Position numbers and translations under genes: made by a program | Assembly: GCF_003751625.1 (NCBI RefSeq) | Contig: NZ_RJUL01000012.1 | Span: 92,089-156,088, forward strand | Reading direction: 5' to 3' | DNA length: 64,000 bases | DNA from: Gallaecimonas pentaromativorans | GTDB lineage: Bacteria > Pseudomonadota > Gammaproteobacteria > Enterobacterales > Gallaecimonadaceae | Shown: in pieces, positions 41,842 through 51,242 of the stretch | How the letters are laid out: the number at the start of each line of letters is the position of its first letter | Position numbering within the stretch: position 1 is the stretch's first letter | Notes under the pieces: generated by a model | What the model was told of the DNA's origin: nothing | Seen by the model: only the letters and a program-made list of their open reading frames with translations | Database searches by the model: none

Positions 41842-42379
41842 AACCAGATATCCTTAACTGTCAGGGTTAAAACGTTGCCTTATCGCTGGGACGGATCTCG
41901 GCAATAGGGTCAATGTGGCGTTTTTATAAAACCTTTTTATTTACAAGGTTATAGAGGGCGTTAATTAGTGTGGTTGGCCCTTAAATACTGAATAGCAGAA
42001 AGTTTTGGCAGGAAGGATCTGGTTATTCCGTACTGTGATAGCAAGGAATGTTTAACTTTTATGACACTTGGCTTTTTTTAAATGAGCTGCTGCTTATTTT
42101 GAAAGTTAAACTGCGATCTTCATCAATTTTTATCCCAGGTTTGGTTTTAGTTTCCGTAAACGTCATGTTGATTTTGTTATCAATAGATAATTTTTTATAC
42201 AGATCCTTTCCATGAGCTCCTTTTCATAAAATGGCCCGCCAATGGCGTTTCATTAATTTATCTTTCAGTTTGGCCACCAAAAAAGACGCCTCCGTCGCAC
42301 GGGCGCAAAAAAGCCGCTGCCGGTGGCGGGGCAAGCTGGTAACCTGCCGCCAGAACCCCATGCTTATACAGGGACCGTG
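41842..42379. other. 538-base intergenic region, no gene seen
   Basis: Between the divergent carbonic anhydrase and sterol-desaturase-family genes. It is A/T-rich in the centre, has stops in all frames, and contains only a weak hairpin (AACCTT / AAGGTT around 41930-41955). It is long for a shared promoter region and could hide an RNA or distal regulatory sites, but no specific signal was identified. Confidence 0.5.
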
Positions 42380-43510
42380 ATGAGCAAAGCACTGCGCGAT
42401 AAATACGAAGACGTCGACCTAAGCCCCGGCCAAGGCAAAGGCAGCGCCGCCCTGGCGCTGTTCCTGGGCAGCCTTTCCTTGCTAGGCGCCCTGTGTTTCT
42501 GGATGCCGGCGGTCTTTACCACCCCCGAGTTCCGGGGCTTTTACAACACAGGCATCCTCAAACCCCTGCTGCAACTGTGCATCGTGCTGGGGTTTGGCTG
42601 CGGGCTCTTTTCCATGATGCGCCATCAATCGGCTGGCTACGGCCTGACCGGCATGGTGCTGGCGGTGGCGGCGGCCCTGGTGGGCTCGGGCCATATCGAG
42701 GCGCCCAATATCGACGGCCGTAACCTCTATGTGGGGCTCGATTACTTCGTGCTGACCCTGGTGGTGCTGGCGCTGGTGTTTGTGCCCCTGGAGCGGGCCT
42801 TTCCCAAGGATCCGGCCCAGAACATCTTGCGCAAGGGCTGGATAACCGATCTCAAGTACTTCATGTTCAGCCACATGGGGGTGCAGCTCATCAGCTTTTT
42901 CACGGTGATCCCGGTGCAGGTGTTTTTGCATCAGGTGACCACCTGGGAGTTTCAGCTGTGGATAGCGGCCCAGCCCATCTGGTTGCAGTTTATCGAGATT
43001 TTGCTGGTGGTGGATTTTGGCACCTACTGGATACACCGGACCATGCATGAGATCCCGGCGCTGTGGAAAATCCACGCCGTGCACCACTCCACCGAGCAGA
43101 TGAACTGGCTGGCCTCTTCGCGGCTGCATCTGATTGAAATTCTGGTCAACCGCCTGGCCGGCTACCTGCCGATCTTCGTGCTGGGTTTTGCCCCTTCGGC
43201 GGTTTACGCCTACCTAGTGTTTATCTCCTTCCACGCCATCTTTATCCACGCCAACGTGCGCTTTCGCTTCCCGGTGCTGCGCTGGCTGCTGGCAACCCCC
43301 GAGTATCACCACTGGCACCATTCTTCCGAGGACGAGGCCATCGACAAAAACTACGCCGGTTTCCTGCCCATTTACGACGTGCTGTTCGGCACCGTCTTTA
43401 TGCCAAAACACCTGGCCAGCCGCTACGGCACCGTCAGTGACAACATCCCCGACGGCATAGTTGGCCAGTTCCTCTATCCTTTCAGAAGCTGGTTTAAAAG
43501 GTCCGAATAG
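42380..43510 (+). CDS. Sterol desaturase / fatty acid hydroxylase family membrane protein
   Basis: A 376-aa protein with about six or seven membrane helices. The di-iron His boxes are present: HRTMHE, HAVHHSTEQ, then HANVRF and HHWHHSSEDEAIDKNYAG. Family members hydroxylate or desaturate lipids (alkylglycerol monooxygenase-like, carotenoid or fatty acid hydroxylases); the specific substrate is not clear. The start at 42380 follows AGGGACCGTG; the in-frame Met at 42323 is unlikely. Followed closely by a small gene. Confidence 0.85.
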   Translation: MSKALRDKYEDVDLSPGQGKGSAALALFLGSLSLLGALCFWMPAVFTTPEFRGFYNTGILKPLLQLCIVLGFGCGLFSMMRHQSAGYGLTGMVLAVAAALVGSGHIEAPNIDGRNLYVGLDYFVLTLVVLALVFVPLERAFPKDPAQNILRKGWITDLKYFMFSHMGVQLISFFTVIPVQVFLHQVTTWEFQLWIAAQPIWLQFIEILLVVDFGTYWIHRTMHEIPALWKIHAVHHSTEQMNWLASSRLHLIEILVNRLAGYLPIFVLGFAPSAVYAYLVFISFHAIFIHANVRFRFPVLRWLLATPEYHHWHHSSEDEAIDKNYAGFLPIYDVLFGTVFMPKHLASRYGTVSDNIPDGIVGQFLYPFRSWFKRSE

Positions 43511-43518
43511 GAGGTGGT

Positions 43519-43842
43519 GTGGAGTCGTGGATCCGGTTTGATAAGCCCTACCAAAGAACAAATCCGCAGCTCGAACAGGCGCTGCGCGAGGAGCTGTTGA
43601 AGCTGGGGTTTACCGACCAGGCCGTGGCCGAGGCGCTTAAGGTGGCGCTGCCGCTTTTTAACGAGTCCAAAGATGTGGTGTCGGTGCGGATGAAGGCCGA
43701 CATCACCGTGCCCTTGGAAGAAAGCCAGCTAAAAGCCCTGAACGCCGACTTGAGCGCCAAGCTGGCCGATTACCAGAAATCGGTGTCGGATTTCATCTCG
43801 AAGATAATAGTGCTGCTGGCCATCGCCCACGCCAGCCGATGA
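43519..43842 (+). CDS. Hypothetical small protein
   Basis: A 107-aa protein from GTG 43519, preceded by an excellent AGGAGG with 4-base spacing. N-terminal part is acidic/amphipathic (NPQLEQALREELLKLGF), followed by VSVRMKADITVPL and a C-terminal helix FISKIIVLLAIAHAS. No family recognised. Co-transcribed with the sterol-desaturase-family gene 8 bases upstream, so possibly an accessory factor. Confidence 0.6.
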   Translation: MESWIRFDKPYQRTNPQLEQALREELLKLGFTDQAVAEALKVALPLFNESKDVVSVRMKADITVPLEESQLKALNADLSAKLADYQKSVSDFISKIIVLLAIAHASR

Positions 43843-43867
43843 AAAAGCCGCCCTCGGGCGGCTTTTT
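43842..43867. terminator. Bidirectional terminator before pncB
   Basis: AAAAAGCCGCC-CTC-GGGCGGCTTTTT directly at the convergent ends; its last base is the first of the pncB stop codon. Confidence 0.85.
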
Positions 43868-45099
43868 CAGTGGTGGGGGTTGAACTGCTCCAGCACCTGC
43901 TGCTGCACCGAGCCTTGCACCTGGAACACCTGCATCAGGTAGCGCAGGAAGTTCTCGTCGTCGCACATGGTCTTGCCGGGGCTGTCGGAGATCTTGGCCA
44001 CCGGCTGGCCGTTGAGGCGGGTCAGCTTCATGACGATGTTCATGGGCTCGTTGACGCCAAAATCCCCCATCAGCCAGGTGCCGATGCCAAAGGCGGTGTT
44101 GATGCGGCCACGGAAATGGCTGTAAATCTGCACCGCCTTTTCGAAGTTGAGGCCGTCGGAGAACACCAGGCGTTTGCGGGTCGGGTCCACGTCCAGTTCT
44201 TCAAGGCGCTTGATGATTTTCTCGCCCCAGATGATGGGGTCGCCGCTGTCGTGGCGAAAACCGTCATAGAGCTTGGCCAGATAACGGTCCAGATCCCGGC
44301 AGAAGGCGTCCACGCCGATGACATCGGTCAATGCCACCCCAAGGTCGCCCCGAAATTCCTTCACCCAGTTTTCCAGGGCCATTTTCTGGCTGTCTACCAA
44401 ACGGTAGTTGAGAGCCTGGTGGCTTTGCAGCCATTCGTGGCCCATGGTGCCCTGGCAGCGCAGCTGCAGCTCGCGGGCCAGGTGCGGGTTGGAGGTGCCG
44501 GCAAAATGCTGGGGCAGGGCACTTTTGATTTGCTCCAGCACCATGCGCTGGGCGGCAAAGCTGAAGCGCCGCCGGGTGCCGAAATCGGTAAACAGGAAGT
44601 CCGACAGGTCCACCTTGTCGCCAAAGGCTTCGAGCTGGCGAATTTTGCCCTGGGTGCTTTTGTGGATGGTGTCGGCATCCACTTCGGGGTAGCGGTGGCG
44701 GTTGCGCACCTCGGAGATGGCGGCCAGCACCGGGATCTCCAGGGGCGACACATGCAGCAGCGGGCCGTTGGCCTCGATCACCAGTTGGCCGTCCAGGGCA
44801 CTTACTTTCAGGAAGTTGGGGTTAAAGCGGAACAGCCGCAAAAACTCCAGGTAGTCGGGTTTTAAAAAAGGGTAATGCTGGCGCAGGTGGGCTAGCTGAT
44901 CCTCGGTGGCATAAAGCTGCGACAGCGCCTCAAATTCTTCGCGAAGCGGCGCCACATAGGAGCTTAAATCTTCGTTGCTGCGGCAGCGGAAGGTCCAGCG
45001 GGCTTGGGTGTTGGGCTGCTGATGCAGGTAGGCCTGCTGCATGGTGAGCTTGTAGAAGTCGGTGTCCAGCAGGCTCTGCACCGAGGTCTTTCCGAACAT
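43867..45099 (-). CDS. pncB: Nicotinate phosphoribosyltransferase
   Basis: A 410-aa enzyme converting nicotinate and PRPP to nicotinate mononucleotide in NAD salvage. LLDTDFYKLTMQQAYL and TDFGTRRRFSFAAQRMVLEQ are characteristic; HDSGDPIIWGEK holds the phosphoribosyl site and FSDGLNFEKA follows. The start at 45099 (MFGKTSVQ) is right after the pncA stop with 1 base between, so both are coupled. It shares the operon with the nicotinamidase that supplies its substrate. Confidence 0.95.
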   Translation of the reverse strand: MFGKTSVQSLLDTDFYKLTMQQAYLHQQPNTQARWTFRCRSNEDLSSYVAPLREEFEALSQLYATEDQLAHLRQHYPFLKPDYLEFLRLFRFNPNFLKVSALDGQLVIEANGPLLHVSPLEIPVLAAISEVRNRHRYPEVDADTIHKSTQGKIRQLEAFGDKVDLSDFLFTDFGTRRRFSFAAQRMVLEQIKSALPQHFAGTSNPHLARELQLRCQGTMGHEWLQSHQALNYRLVDSQKMALENWVKEFRGDLGVALTDVIGVDAFCRDLDRYLAKLYDGFRHDSGDPIIWGEKIIKRLEELDVDPTRKRLVFSDGLNFEKAVQIYSHFRGRINTAFGIGTWLMGDFGVNEPMNIVMKLTRLNGQPVAKISDSPGKTMCDDENFLRYLMQVFQVQGSVQQQVLEQFNPHH

Positions 45100-45100
45100 A

Positions 45101-45736
45101 TCATGAGTCCTTTTTGACAAGCTGGGCCAGGGTACGGGCGTTGTCCACCAAGTGGATACCGGCCCTGACCATTTCCTGGCAGGCGGCCTTGGCCCCTTGG
45201 GGGCTGATGGCACGGCAGGCGGCCTGATTCAGATAGACGGTAAAGCCGGCGTTGGCCAGCTGTATGGCAGTGGTTTTAACACAAAAATCCAGGGCCAGGC
45301 CCCCCACCAACACAGTGTTGACCTCATTGCACCTGAGCCACTCGATAACGCCGGTGGAGATGCGGTCTTTAAGGTCGTGATAGCAGGCGCCGTAGGGGTG
45401 CATGTCGTTCTCCACCCCCTTGTAGACCAGGAAATCGTAAGCCTGGGGCCGTGGCAGGCCGGGGATCAGCTCAAAGCCCGGGGTGCCGGTTTCGGCGTGG
45501 CGTACCCAGGTGAGGTCGGTATCGGGGTAGTCCAGGGGCTGGAGCATGTCGTCGTGGCTGGCGACCACCCATTTGGCATTGGGGTTGTGGGCGTCTTTGG
45601 AGGCGATGCGAAAATGGGCCAGCGCCGCCTGGGCATTGAGCTCCTCGGCTATCTGGTCACCGCCGGGCACCGGCAGCTCGCCGGGACAAAGCGGGGTAAA
45701 GGTGCGCTGGGCATCGACATCGAACGAGGCGATCAT
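45101..45736 (-). CDS. pncA: Nicotinamidase / isochorismatase-fold hydrolase
   Basis: A 211-aa amidohydrolase making nicotinate from nicotinamide. The catalytic triad is Asp in SFDVDAQRTF (start of strand 1), Lys in YKGVE, and Cys in ALDFCVKTTA. Metal His is in SHDDM. The start at 45736 is chosen over 45739 since GGAGG then has 5-base spacing. It is upstream of pncB in the same operon (Preiss-Handler salvage). Confidence 0.93.
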   Translation of the reverse strand: MIASFDVDAQRTFTPLCPGELPVPGGDQIAEELNAQAALAHFRIASKDAHNPNAKWVVASHDDMLQPLDYPDTDLTWVRHAETGTPGFELIPGLPRPQAYDFLVYKGVENDMHPYGACYHDLKDRISTGVIEWLRCNEVNTVLVGGLALDFCVKTTAIQLANAGFTVYLNQAACRAISPQGAKAACQEMVRAGIHLVDNARTLAQLVKKDS

Positions 45737-45779
45737 CATAGCCTCCGCTGTTGTGCAAGTTTGAGCACTATACCAAATG

Positions 45780-45805
45780 AAAAAGCGCACCGAAGTGCGC
45801 TTTTT
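45780..45805. terminator. Terminator after speE
   Basis: AAAAAGCGCAC-CGAA-GTGCGCTTTTT. On the minus strand it is just after speE. Confidence 0.85.
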
Positions 45806-45830
45806 ACGATTCTGTTTTCCAAAACCCGGC

Positions 45831-46691
45831 TTAGCCTTCCAGGGCCTTCTTCAGGAAGTTGGGCAGGGCCATGGCGCCTTGGTGTACGCCGCTGTTGTAG
45901 TAGTGGGTCTCGAACAGCTGGGCGTCGGCGGCGTCGCGGCGGAATTCGCCGAAGGCGTCGCCTTTGCGGGCCAGGGTGCAGCTCCACCAGCCGGAGGGGT
46001 ACAGCGGCTGCGGGAACGGCAGGGTCTGGAAGGCGTCGAAACCGGCCTTGGCCATCTCGGAGCGCATTTCCTGGATGAGTTTGGTGTGCAGCAGCGGGCT
46101 TTCGGATTGCTGCACCAGAATGCCGCCGGGGCGCAGGGCGCGCAGGCACTCTTCGTAAAAGGCGCGGTTAAAGAGGCCTTCGGCCGGGCCGACTGGGTCG
46201 GTGGAATCAACGATGATGATGTCCACGGAGGCGCTGTCGCGGTCTTTCATCCACTGGATACCGTCGATGAATTTTAGCTCGGCGCGCGGGTCGTTGTTGG
46301 ACTCGCACAGTTCCGGGAAGTAAATCTCGGACAGGCGGGTGACGTTCTCGTCGATGTCGATTTGCACGGCGTTTTCAACGCCGGGGTGCTTGAGCACTTC
46401 GCGCAGGGTGCCGCAGTCGCCGCCACCGATGATCACCACCACTTTCGGGTCGGTGTGGGTGTAGAGCGCCGGGTGGCTCATCATCTCGTGATAGAGGAAG
46501 TTGTCGCGGCTGGACACCATGGTGCAGCCGTCGATGATCATCAGCTTGCCCCAGTCGGTGGTGTCATACATTTCAGTGGTTTGCCACTGAGACTGGCGGG
46601 TTTCCAGGTGCTTTGTGATACGCAGGGAAAAGCCGCTGCCGTCACGGTCGCTGATTTCGGTGAACCAGTGCTTGGGGTCCAATTGGGACAT
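45831..46691 (-). CDS. speE: Spermidine synthase (polyamine aminopropyltransferase)
   Basis: A 286-aa enzyme transferring the aminopropyl group of decarboxylated SAM to putrescine. VVVIIGGGDCGTLREVLKH is the SAM-binding loop; VDIIIVDSTDPVGPAEGLF carries catalytic Asp; YPSGWWSCTLARK is canonical. The start at 46691 (MSQLDPKHWF) matches the family. Divergent from speA about 160 bases away; no speD is visible in this window, so the aminopropyl donor comes from elsewhere. Confidence 0.95.
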   Translation of the reverse strand: MSQLDPKHWFTEISDRDGSGFSLRITKHLETRQSQWQTTEMYDTTDWGKLMIIDGCTMVSSRDNFLYHEMMSHPALYTHTDPKVVVIIGGGDCGTLREVLKHPGVENAVQIDIDENVTRLSEIYFPELCESNNDPRAELKFIDGIQWMKDRDSASVDIIIVDSTDPVGPAEGLFNRAFYEECLRALRPGGILVQQSESPLLHTKLIQEMRSEMAKAGFDAFQTLPFPQPLYPSGWWSCTLARKGDAFGEFRRDAADAQLFETHYYNSGVHQGAMALPNFLKKALEG

Positions 46692-46852
46692 GCTTGTCTG
46701 TCTCCATCGACGAGGGCGAAAAAAGAGCGCGCATTGTGCCTCTGTGGTTAGGCAGGCACAATGAATTTTGCGCACATTTTAGCTGCATAGGGTGTGGGGG
46801 ATCATTACAATACGCCCCCTAAAATTCTTTGCGGCCACAGGAGCTGCTACCC

Positions 46853-48733
46853 ATGCCAAACTGGACCCTCGACAAGGCACGACATCTTTACGGCGTTGCT
46901 CACTGGAGTGACGGCTATTTCGACATTGATGACCAGGGTGAACTGGTCGCGTTTCCCGATAGAAACCGTGAAAGAGCCGGTGTCCGATTGTCTGACCTGG
47001 TCAAGGATCTCAAGGACCAGGGCTTGTCCCTGCCGGTATTGGTGCGCTTTAACGACATCCTCACCGACCGCGTAAAACGGCTGACCAGCGGCTTTGCCAA
47101 GGCGGTGGAGAACCTCGACTACAGCGGCCGCTACCACGCCGTGTACCCCATCAAGGTCAACCAGCAGAAATCGGTGGTGGAAGGGCTGCTCAATGCCAGC
47201 CCCCACGTGGGCCTGGAAGCCGGCTCCAAGCCCGAGCTGATGGCGGTGCTGGGTGTGGCCACCCGCCCCATTACCATCGTCTGTAACGGCTACAAAGACT
47301 CCGAGTTCCTGCGCCTGGCCCTGATTGGCCGCCGCCTGGGCCACAAGGTCTATGTGGTGGTAGAAAAGCTCTCCGAGCTGAAAAAGCTGCTGGGCGAGAG
47401 CAAGGAAATGGGCATCGACCCCCTGGTTGGGGTGCGAGTGCGCCTGAACTCCGTGGGTAAAGGCAACTGGCAGAACACCGGTGGCGAGAAGGGCAAGTTT
47501 GGCTTGGCCGCCCACCAAGTGCTGGAAGCGGTAGACATGATGCGCGAAGCGGGCAAGCTCGATTGCCTGAAACTGGTGCATTTTCACATCGGCTCCCAGG
47601 TGGCCAACATCCGCGACATCCAGGGCGCCCTCAAAGAATGTGCCCGTTACTATGCCGAGCTGCGTGAATTGGGTGTGCCGCTGGACGTGGTAGACGTGGG
47701 CGGCGGCCTGGGGGTGGACTACGAAGGTTCACGCTCCCGTGGCAACTGCTCCATGAACTACACCGTGGACGAATACGCCGCCAAGGTGGTGTATGCCCTT
47801 AAAGAAATCTGTAGCGCCCGTGACTTGCCCGAGCCTGACATCATCACCGAGTCTGGCCGCGCCATGACTGCCCACCACGCGGTGATGATCACCAACGTGA
47901 TTGACGTGGAGCGCGCCCCCACCCAGGTGCAATTTGACGAGCCGGACGACGAGGCGCCGTCGGTGCTCAAGGATCTGTGGCGTACCCTCGAATACGTTAA
48001 CGAAGAGCCGCCGCTGGAAAGCTATCACGACGCCGTGTACTTCCTCTCCGAAGCCCACGCCATGTACACCCATGGCCTGCTGCGTATCGGTGAGTGGGCC
48101 CAGGCCGAGAAGATGTACTTTGCGGTGTGCCGCGCCGTGCGCGAGCAGCTCAACCCCCGCAGCCGTGCCCATCGCCCGGTGCTGGACGAGCTCAATGAAA
48201 AGCTGGCCGACAAGCTGTTCTGTAACTTCAGTCTGTTCCAGAGCACCCCGGATGTGTGGGGCATCGACCAGCTGTTCCCGATCATGCCGGTCAGCCACCT
48301 GAGCGAAGCGCCCAGCGCCCGTGCCATCATCCAGGACATCACCTGTGACTCCGACGGCCAAATTCGCCAGTACGTGGATGCCGAAGGCATCGAGTCCAGC
48401 CTGCCACTGACCGGCTACCATCCGGGCAACGACTACTGCATCGGTTTCTTCATGGTGGGGGCTTATCAGGAGATCCTCGGCGACCTGCACAACCTGTTCG
48501 GCGACACCGACTCGGTGCATGTGCAGCTCACCAAGGACGGCTACCGCTTTGACGCCGCCCTCAAAGGCGACACCGTGGCCGATGTGCTGCGCTACGTGAG
48601 TTTCGATCCCAAGAGCCTTATTCAGGGGTATCGCCGCCAACTGGCCGCCGCCAAGCTCAGCGACAGCGAGCGCCAGCAATTCAGTGCCGAGCTGGAAGCC
48701 GGCATTCACGGCTACACCTACCTGGAGGATTGA
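46853..48733 (+). CDS. speA: Biosynthetic arginine decarboxylase
   Basis: A 626-aa PLP enzyme (fold III, E. coli SpeA 658 aa) making agmatine from arginine. PLP Lys lies in YPIKVNQQ; HFHIGSQ and VDVGGGLGVDYEG are the phosphate-binding segments; CPxxD region VSH/CDSDGQI and GYHPGNDYCIGFFMVGAYQEILG are characteristic. The start at 46853 has AGGAG upstream and skips an in-frame extension. It may be co-transcribed with the acyltransferase gene, whose ATG overlaps its TGA. Confidence 0.96.
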   Translation: MPNWTLDKARHLYGVAHWSDGYFDIDDQGELVAFPDRNRERAGVRLSDLVKDLKDQGLSLPVLVRFNDILTDRVKRLTSGFAKAVENLDYSGRYHAVYPIKVNQQKSVVEGLLNASPHVGLEAGSKPELMAVLGVATRPITIVCNGYKDSEFLRLALIGRRLGHKVYVVVEKLSELKKLLGESKEMGIDPLVGVRVRLNSVGKGNWQNTGGEKGKFGLAAHQVLEAVDMMREAGKLDCLKLVHFHIGSQVANIRDIQGALKECARYYAELRELGVPLDVVDVGGGLGVDYEGSRSRGNCSMNYTVDEYAAKVVYALKEICSARDLPEPDIITESGRAMTAHHAVMITNVIDVERAPTQVQFDEPDDEAPSVLKDLWRTLEYVNEEPPLESYHDAVYFLSEAHAMYTHGLLRIGEWAQAEKMYFAVCRAVREQLNPRSRAHRPVLDELNEKLADKLFCNFSLFQSTPDVWGIDQLFPIMPVSHLSEAPSARAIIQDITCDSDGQIRQYVDAEGIESSLPLTGYHPGNDYCIGFFMVGAYQEILGDLHNLFGDTDSVHVQLTKDGYRFDAALKGDTVADVLRYVSFDPKSLIQGYRRQLAAAKLSDSERQQFSAELEAGIHGYTYLED

Positions 48734-49623
48734 TGTTCGCGTTTCTGCCCAGCTTCATCAAAGGGCCGTTGGCGGTCTTGGGTTACGTGATAAACACCCT
48801 GTTCTGGTTCCCCCTGGCCGTTGGCCTAGGGGTTATCAAGCTGCTGTTGCCCCTTAAAGCGGTGCGCGTTCTGTGTAACTGGGTGCTGGACCGCATTGCC
48901 ACCTTGTGGATCGCCATCAACAACGCCAACAGCCGGCTTTTTGCCCGCACCCGCTGGGTGGTTGAGGGCCTGGAAGGCATCAAGCGCAAGGATTGGTATC
49001 TGGTGGTGGCCAACCATCAGTCCTGGGTGGACATCCTGGTGCTGCAACGCATCTTTAACGGCCGCATTCCCTTCATCAAGTTCTTCTTGAAAAAGGAACT
49101 GCTGTACGTGCCCTTCCTGGGCTTGTGCTGGTGGGCGCTGGATTTCCCTTTCATGCGCCGCCACACCAAGGCCCAGATAGCCAAGGACCCGTCCCTGGCC
49201 CAGAAGGACATCGACACCACCCGCCAGGCCTGCGAGAAATTTCGCCACCTGCCGGTAACGGTGATGAACTTCGTCGAAGGCACCCGCTTTACCCAGTCCA
49301 AGCACGACCATCAGCAGTCGCCTTTTACCCATCTGCTCAAACCCAAGGCCGGCGGTATCGGTTTTGTGCTGAGCGCCATGGGTGACAAACTGCATAAGCT
49401 GCTGGACGTGACCATCTGCTACGGCAAGGAGATCCCCAGTTTTTGGGATTTCATCAGTGGCCGGGTAAAAGAGATCAAAGTTAGCATTCGGGTGTTACCG
49501 ATTGACGACAAATTGCTCGGTGACTATGTTGGTGACGCCGAGTACAAAGCCCGTTTCCAGGAGTGGGTTAATCAATTGTGGGCCCAGAAGGATGCTGAAC
49601 TGGCCCGCCTCAAAGCGAAGTAA
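48733..49623 (+). CDS. YihG-like membrane acyltransferase, first copy
   Basis: A 296-aa PlsC-superfamily acyltransferase. Hydrophobic N-terminus (LGYVINTLFWFPLAVGLGVIKLL), catalytic NHQSWVD (HX4D), acyl-acceptor site FVEGTRFT, and PKAGGIGFVL. It probably transfers an acyl chain to a lysophospholipid or related acceptor at the inner membrane. The ATG overlaps the speA TGA and follows GGAGG, indicating translational coupling. A paralogue follows 8 bases downstream. Confidence 0.88.
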   Translation: MFAFLPSFIKGPLAVLGYVINTLFWFPLAVGLGVIKLLLPLKAVRVLCNWVLDRIATLWIAINNANSRLFARTRWVVEGLEGIKRKDWYLVVANHQSWVDILVLQRIFNGRIPFIKFFLKKELLYVPFLGLCWWALDFPFMRRHTKAQIAKDPSLAQKDIDTTRQACEKFRHLPVTVMNFVEGTRFTQSKHDHQQSPFTHLLKPKAGGIGFVLSAMGDKLHKLLDVTICYGKEIPSFWDFISGRVKEIKVSIRVLPIDDKLLGDYVGDAEYKARFQEWVNQLWAQKDAELARLKAK

Positions 49624-49631
49624 AGGAACCC

Positions 49632-50561
49632 ATGCTGCGTTTTCTTCCCGGCGTTATTCTGGCGCCACTGCTGATTGCCCTGTTGTGCCTGAACGTGGCG
49701 CTCTGTGGTGGGCTGGTGTTTGTGTTGTCGCTGCCCAAGCTGCTGATACCGGTGCCTATCTGGCGCCGGGCTATGACCCGGCTGATGGAGCAGGTGGTGC
49801 GGGCATGGAGCCTGCTCAACCTCGGGATTTTGCGCCTTGGCAACCGCGTCCAATGGGACGTGCGCGGCCTGGATGGGCTGGATAAACACAGCTGGTACCT
49901 GATGATGGCCAACCACTTGTCGTGGCTGGATATCGTGGTGCTGTTTGGTATTGCCGGTGGCAACCTGCCGCTGCCGAGGTTCTTCCTCAAGCACGAGCTG
50001 CTGTATGTGCCCTTTCTGGGGCTAGGTTGCTGGGCCATGGACATGCCCTTTATGCGCCGCTATTCCACCGGTTACCTGAAAAAGCACCCCCATAAAAAGG
50101 GCAAGGACATCGAGGCCACCGCCAAGGCCTGCGCCAAGCTCAAGCACCACCCTTCCACCATGATCAACTTCGTCGAGGGCACCCGTTTTACCGCCCAAAA
50201 GCGGGTCAAGCGCAACTCGCCGTTTCAGCACCTGTTGCCGCCCAAGGCGGCCGGTATTGCCTTTACCCTGTCGGCCATGGGCCAGCAGTTTGACAAGGTG
50301 CTGGACGTAACCCTGGCCTACCCCGGCTCCGAAGGCCGCATCGGCCGCGATATCCTGACCGGCAAGCTCAAACATATCGTGGTGGATGTGGAAGCCCTGG
50401 CAGTAACTCCCGAGATCATCGGCGACTACTTTGGCGACGTGGAGTTTAAGCGCCAGTTCCAGGGCTGGCTCAACAGCCGCTGGCAGCACAAGGACGCCAA
50501 ACTGGCCGGTATCGGCGAGCAGGCCGAGCTGGTGGTGAACCTGGCCGAGCAGCGCTCCTGA
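49632..50561 (+). CDS. YihG-like membrane acyltransferase, second copy
   Basis: A 309-aa paralogue of the preceding protein. HX4D motif NHLSWLD, FVEGTRFT and PKAAGIAF are shared, as are LPLPRFFLKHELLYVPFLGL and the C-terminal GDYFGDVEFKRQFQ. N-terminus is hydrophobic. AAAGGAA upstream. Side-by-side copies may differ in acyl-donor or acceptor use. Confidence 0.88.
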   Translation: MLRFLPGVILAPLLIALLCLNVALCGGLVFVLSLPKLLIPVPIWRRAMTRLMEQVVRAWSLLNLGILRLGNRVQWDVRGLDGLDKHSWYLMMANHLSWLDIVVLFGIAGGNLPLPRFFLKHELLYVPFLGLGCWAMDMPFMRRYSTGYLKKHPHKKGKDIEATAKACAKLKHHPSTMINFVEGTRFTAQKRVKRNSPFQHLLPPKAAGIAFTLSAMGQQFDKVLDVTLAYPGSEGRIGRDILTGKLKHIVVDVEALAVTPEIIGDYFGDVEFKRQFQGWLNSRWQHKDAKLAGIGEQAELVVNLAEQRS

Positions 50562-50573
50562 CCATCACCAACG

Positions 50574-50601
50574 AAAAGGCGACCTTGCGGTCGCCTTTTT
50601 T
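50574..50601. terminator. Bidirectional terminator
   Basis: AAAAGGCGACC-TTGC-GGTCGCCTTTTTT after the second acyltransferase and at the end of the convergent small periplasmic protein gene. Confidence 0.85.
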
Positions 50602-51169
50602 ACAGCTGCTTGATGGCGCCCATATCCAGCGCCTTGGCGTAGTCTTCCAGGTCGCTGCTTTGGCATTCGCTGCATTCCATCTGCACCAGCACGGTGCCGT
50701 CCATCATGGTCAGGCTCATTTCGTCATCGGTTTTGAGCATGGCGCTGACACCGTTGATTTTCTTGATTTTGTAACCAGCCATGGCGGCCATGTTGGGGTT
50801 GGTAAAGAGCCCGGCCATGGCCTGGACCAGGGGCGAGTCCTTGATGATTTTCAGCTCCAGGCTGATGTCATCGCCCTTGTGGTAGAGGCGGCTGCCGGTA
50901 ACGCCGCCGCCGAGCATGGCAGCCCCTGCGCTTTCTGACTCGGCGTCGTCGGCCTGCCAGCCTTTTAACGGCGCGGGGAACAGTTTGACCATCTTGTCGC
51001 CCTGCTGCTGGCGGATAAGGGTGGCGGCGTAGGAAAACTGGTTGGCCGCCTCTGAGAGCTGACCCTGCTGGTAGGCGTCCTGCCCTGCCTTGATGGCCTC
51101 TTCCACATCACCGGCCACGGCCATAAAGCTGGCCAGGGCCAGGCAGCAAACTAACGGTGTCTTACCCAT
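50600..51169 (-). CDS. Hypothetical periplasmic protein
   Basis: A 189-aa protein with a signal peptide (MGKTPLVCCLALASFMAVAG) after AAAGGAGAGAAC. A helical repeat-like part (AIKAGQDAYQQGQLSEAANQFSYA, TPR-like) precedes a beta-rich domain. It has a C-terminal Cys pair in ECSECQSS. No family is assigned. Single gene, convergent with the acyltransferase and divergent from the M17 peptidase. Confidence 0.75.
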   Translation of the reverse strand: MGKTPLVCCLALASFMAVAGDVEEAIKAGQDAYQQGQLSEAANQFSYAATLIRQQQGDKMVKLFPAPLKGWQADDAESESAGAAMLGGGVTGSRLYHKGDDISLELKIIKDSPLVQAMAGLFTNPNMAAMAGYKIKKINGVSAMLKTDDEMSLTMMDGTVLVQMECSECQSSDLEDYAKALDMGAIKQL

Positions 51170-51207
51170 GTTCTCTCCTTTGATTAGGGTTCGTCCTAGT
51201 GGACCTT

Positions 51208-51213
51208 TATAAT
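51208..51213 (+). promoter_or_regulatory. Consensus -10 box upstream of the M17 aminopeptidase gene
   Basis: TATAAT at 51208-51213, about 30 bases before the start. The corresponding -35 (around 51185) is a poor match, so the promoter assignment is partial. Confidence 0.45.
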
Positions 51214-51242
51214 GCGCCATGACGCGAATAAAGGAAGTCATG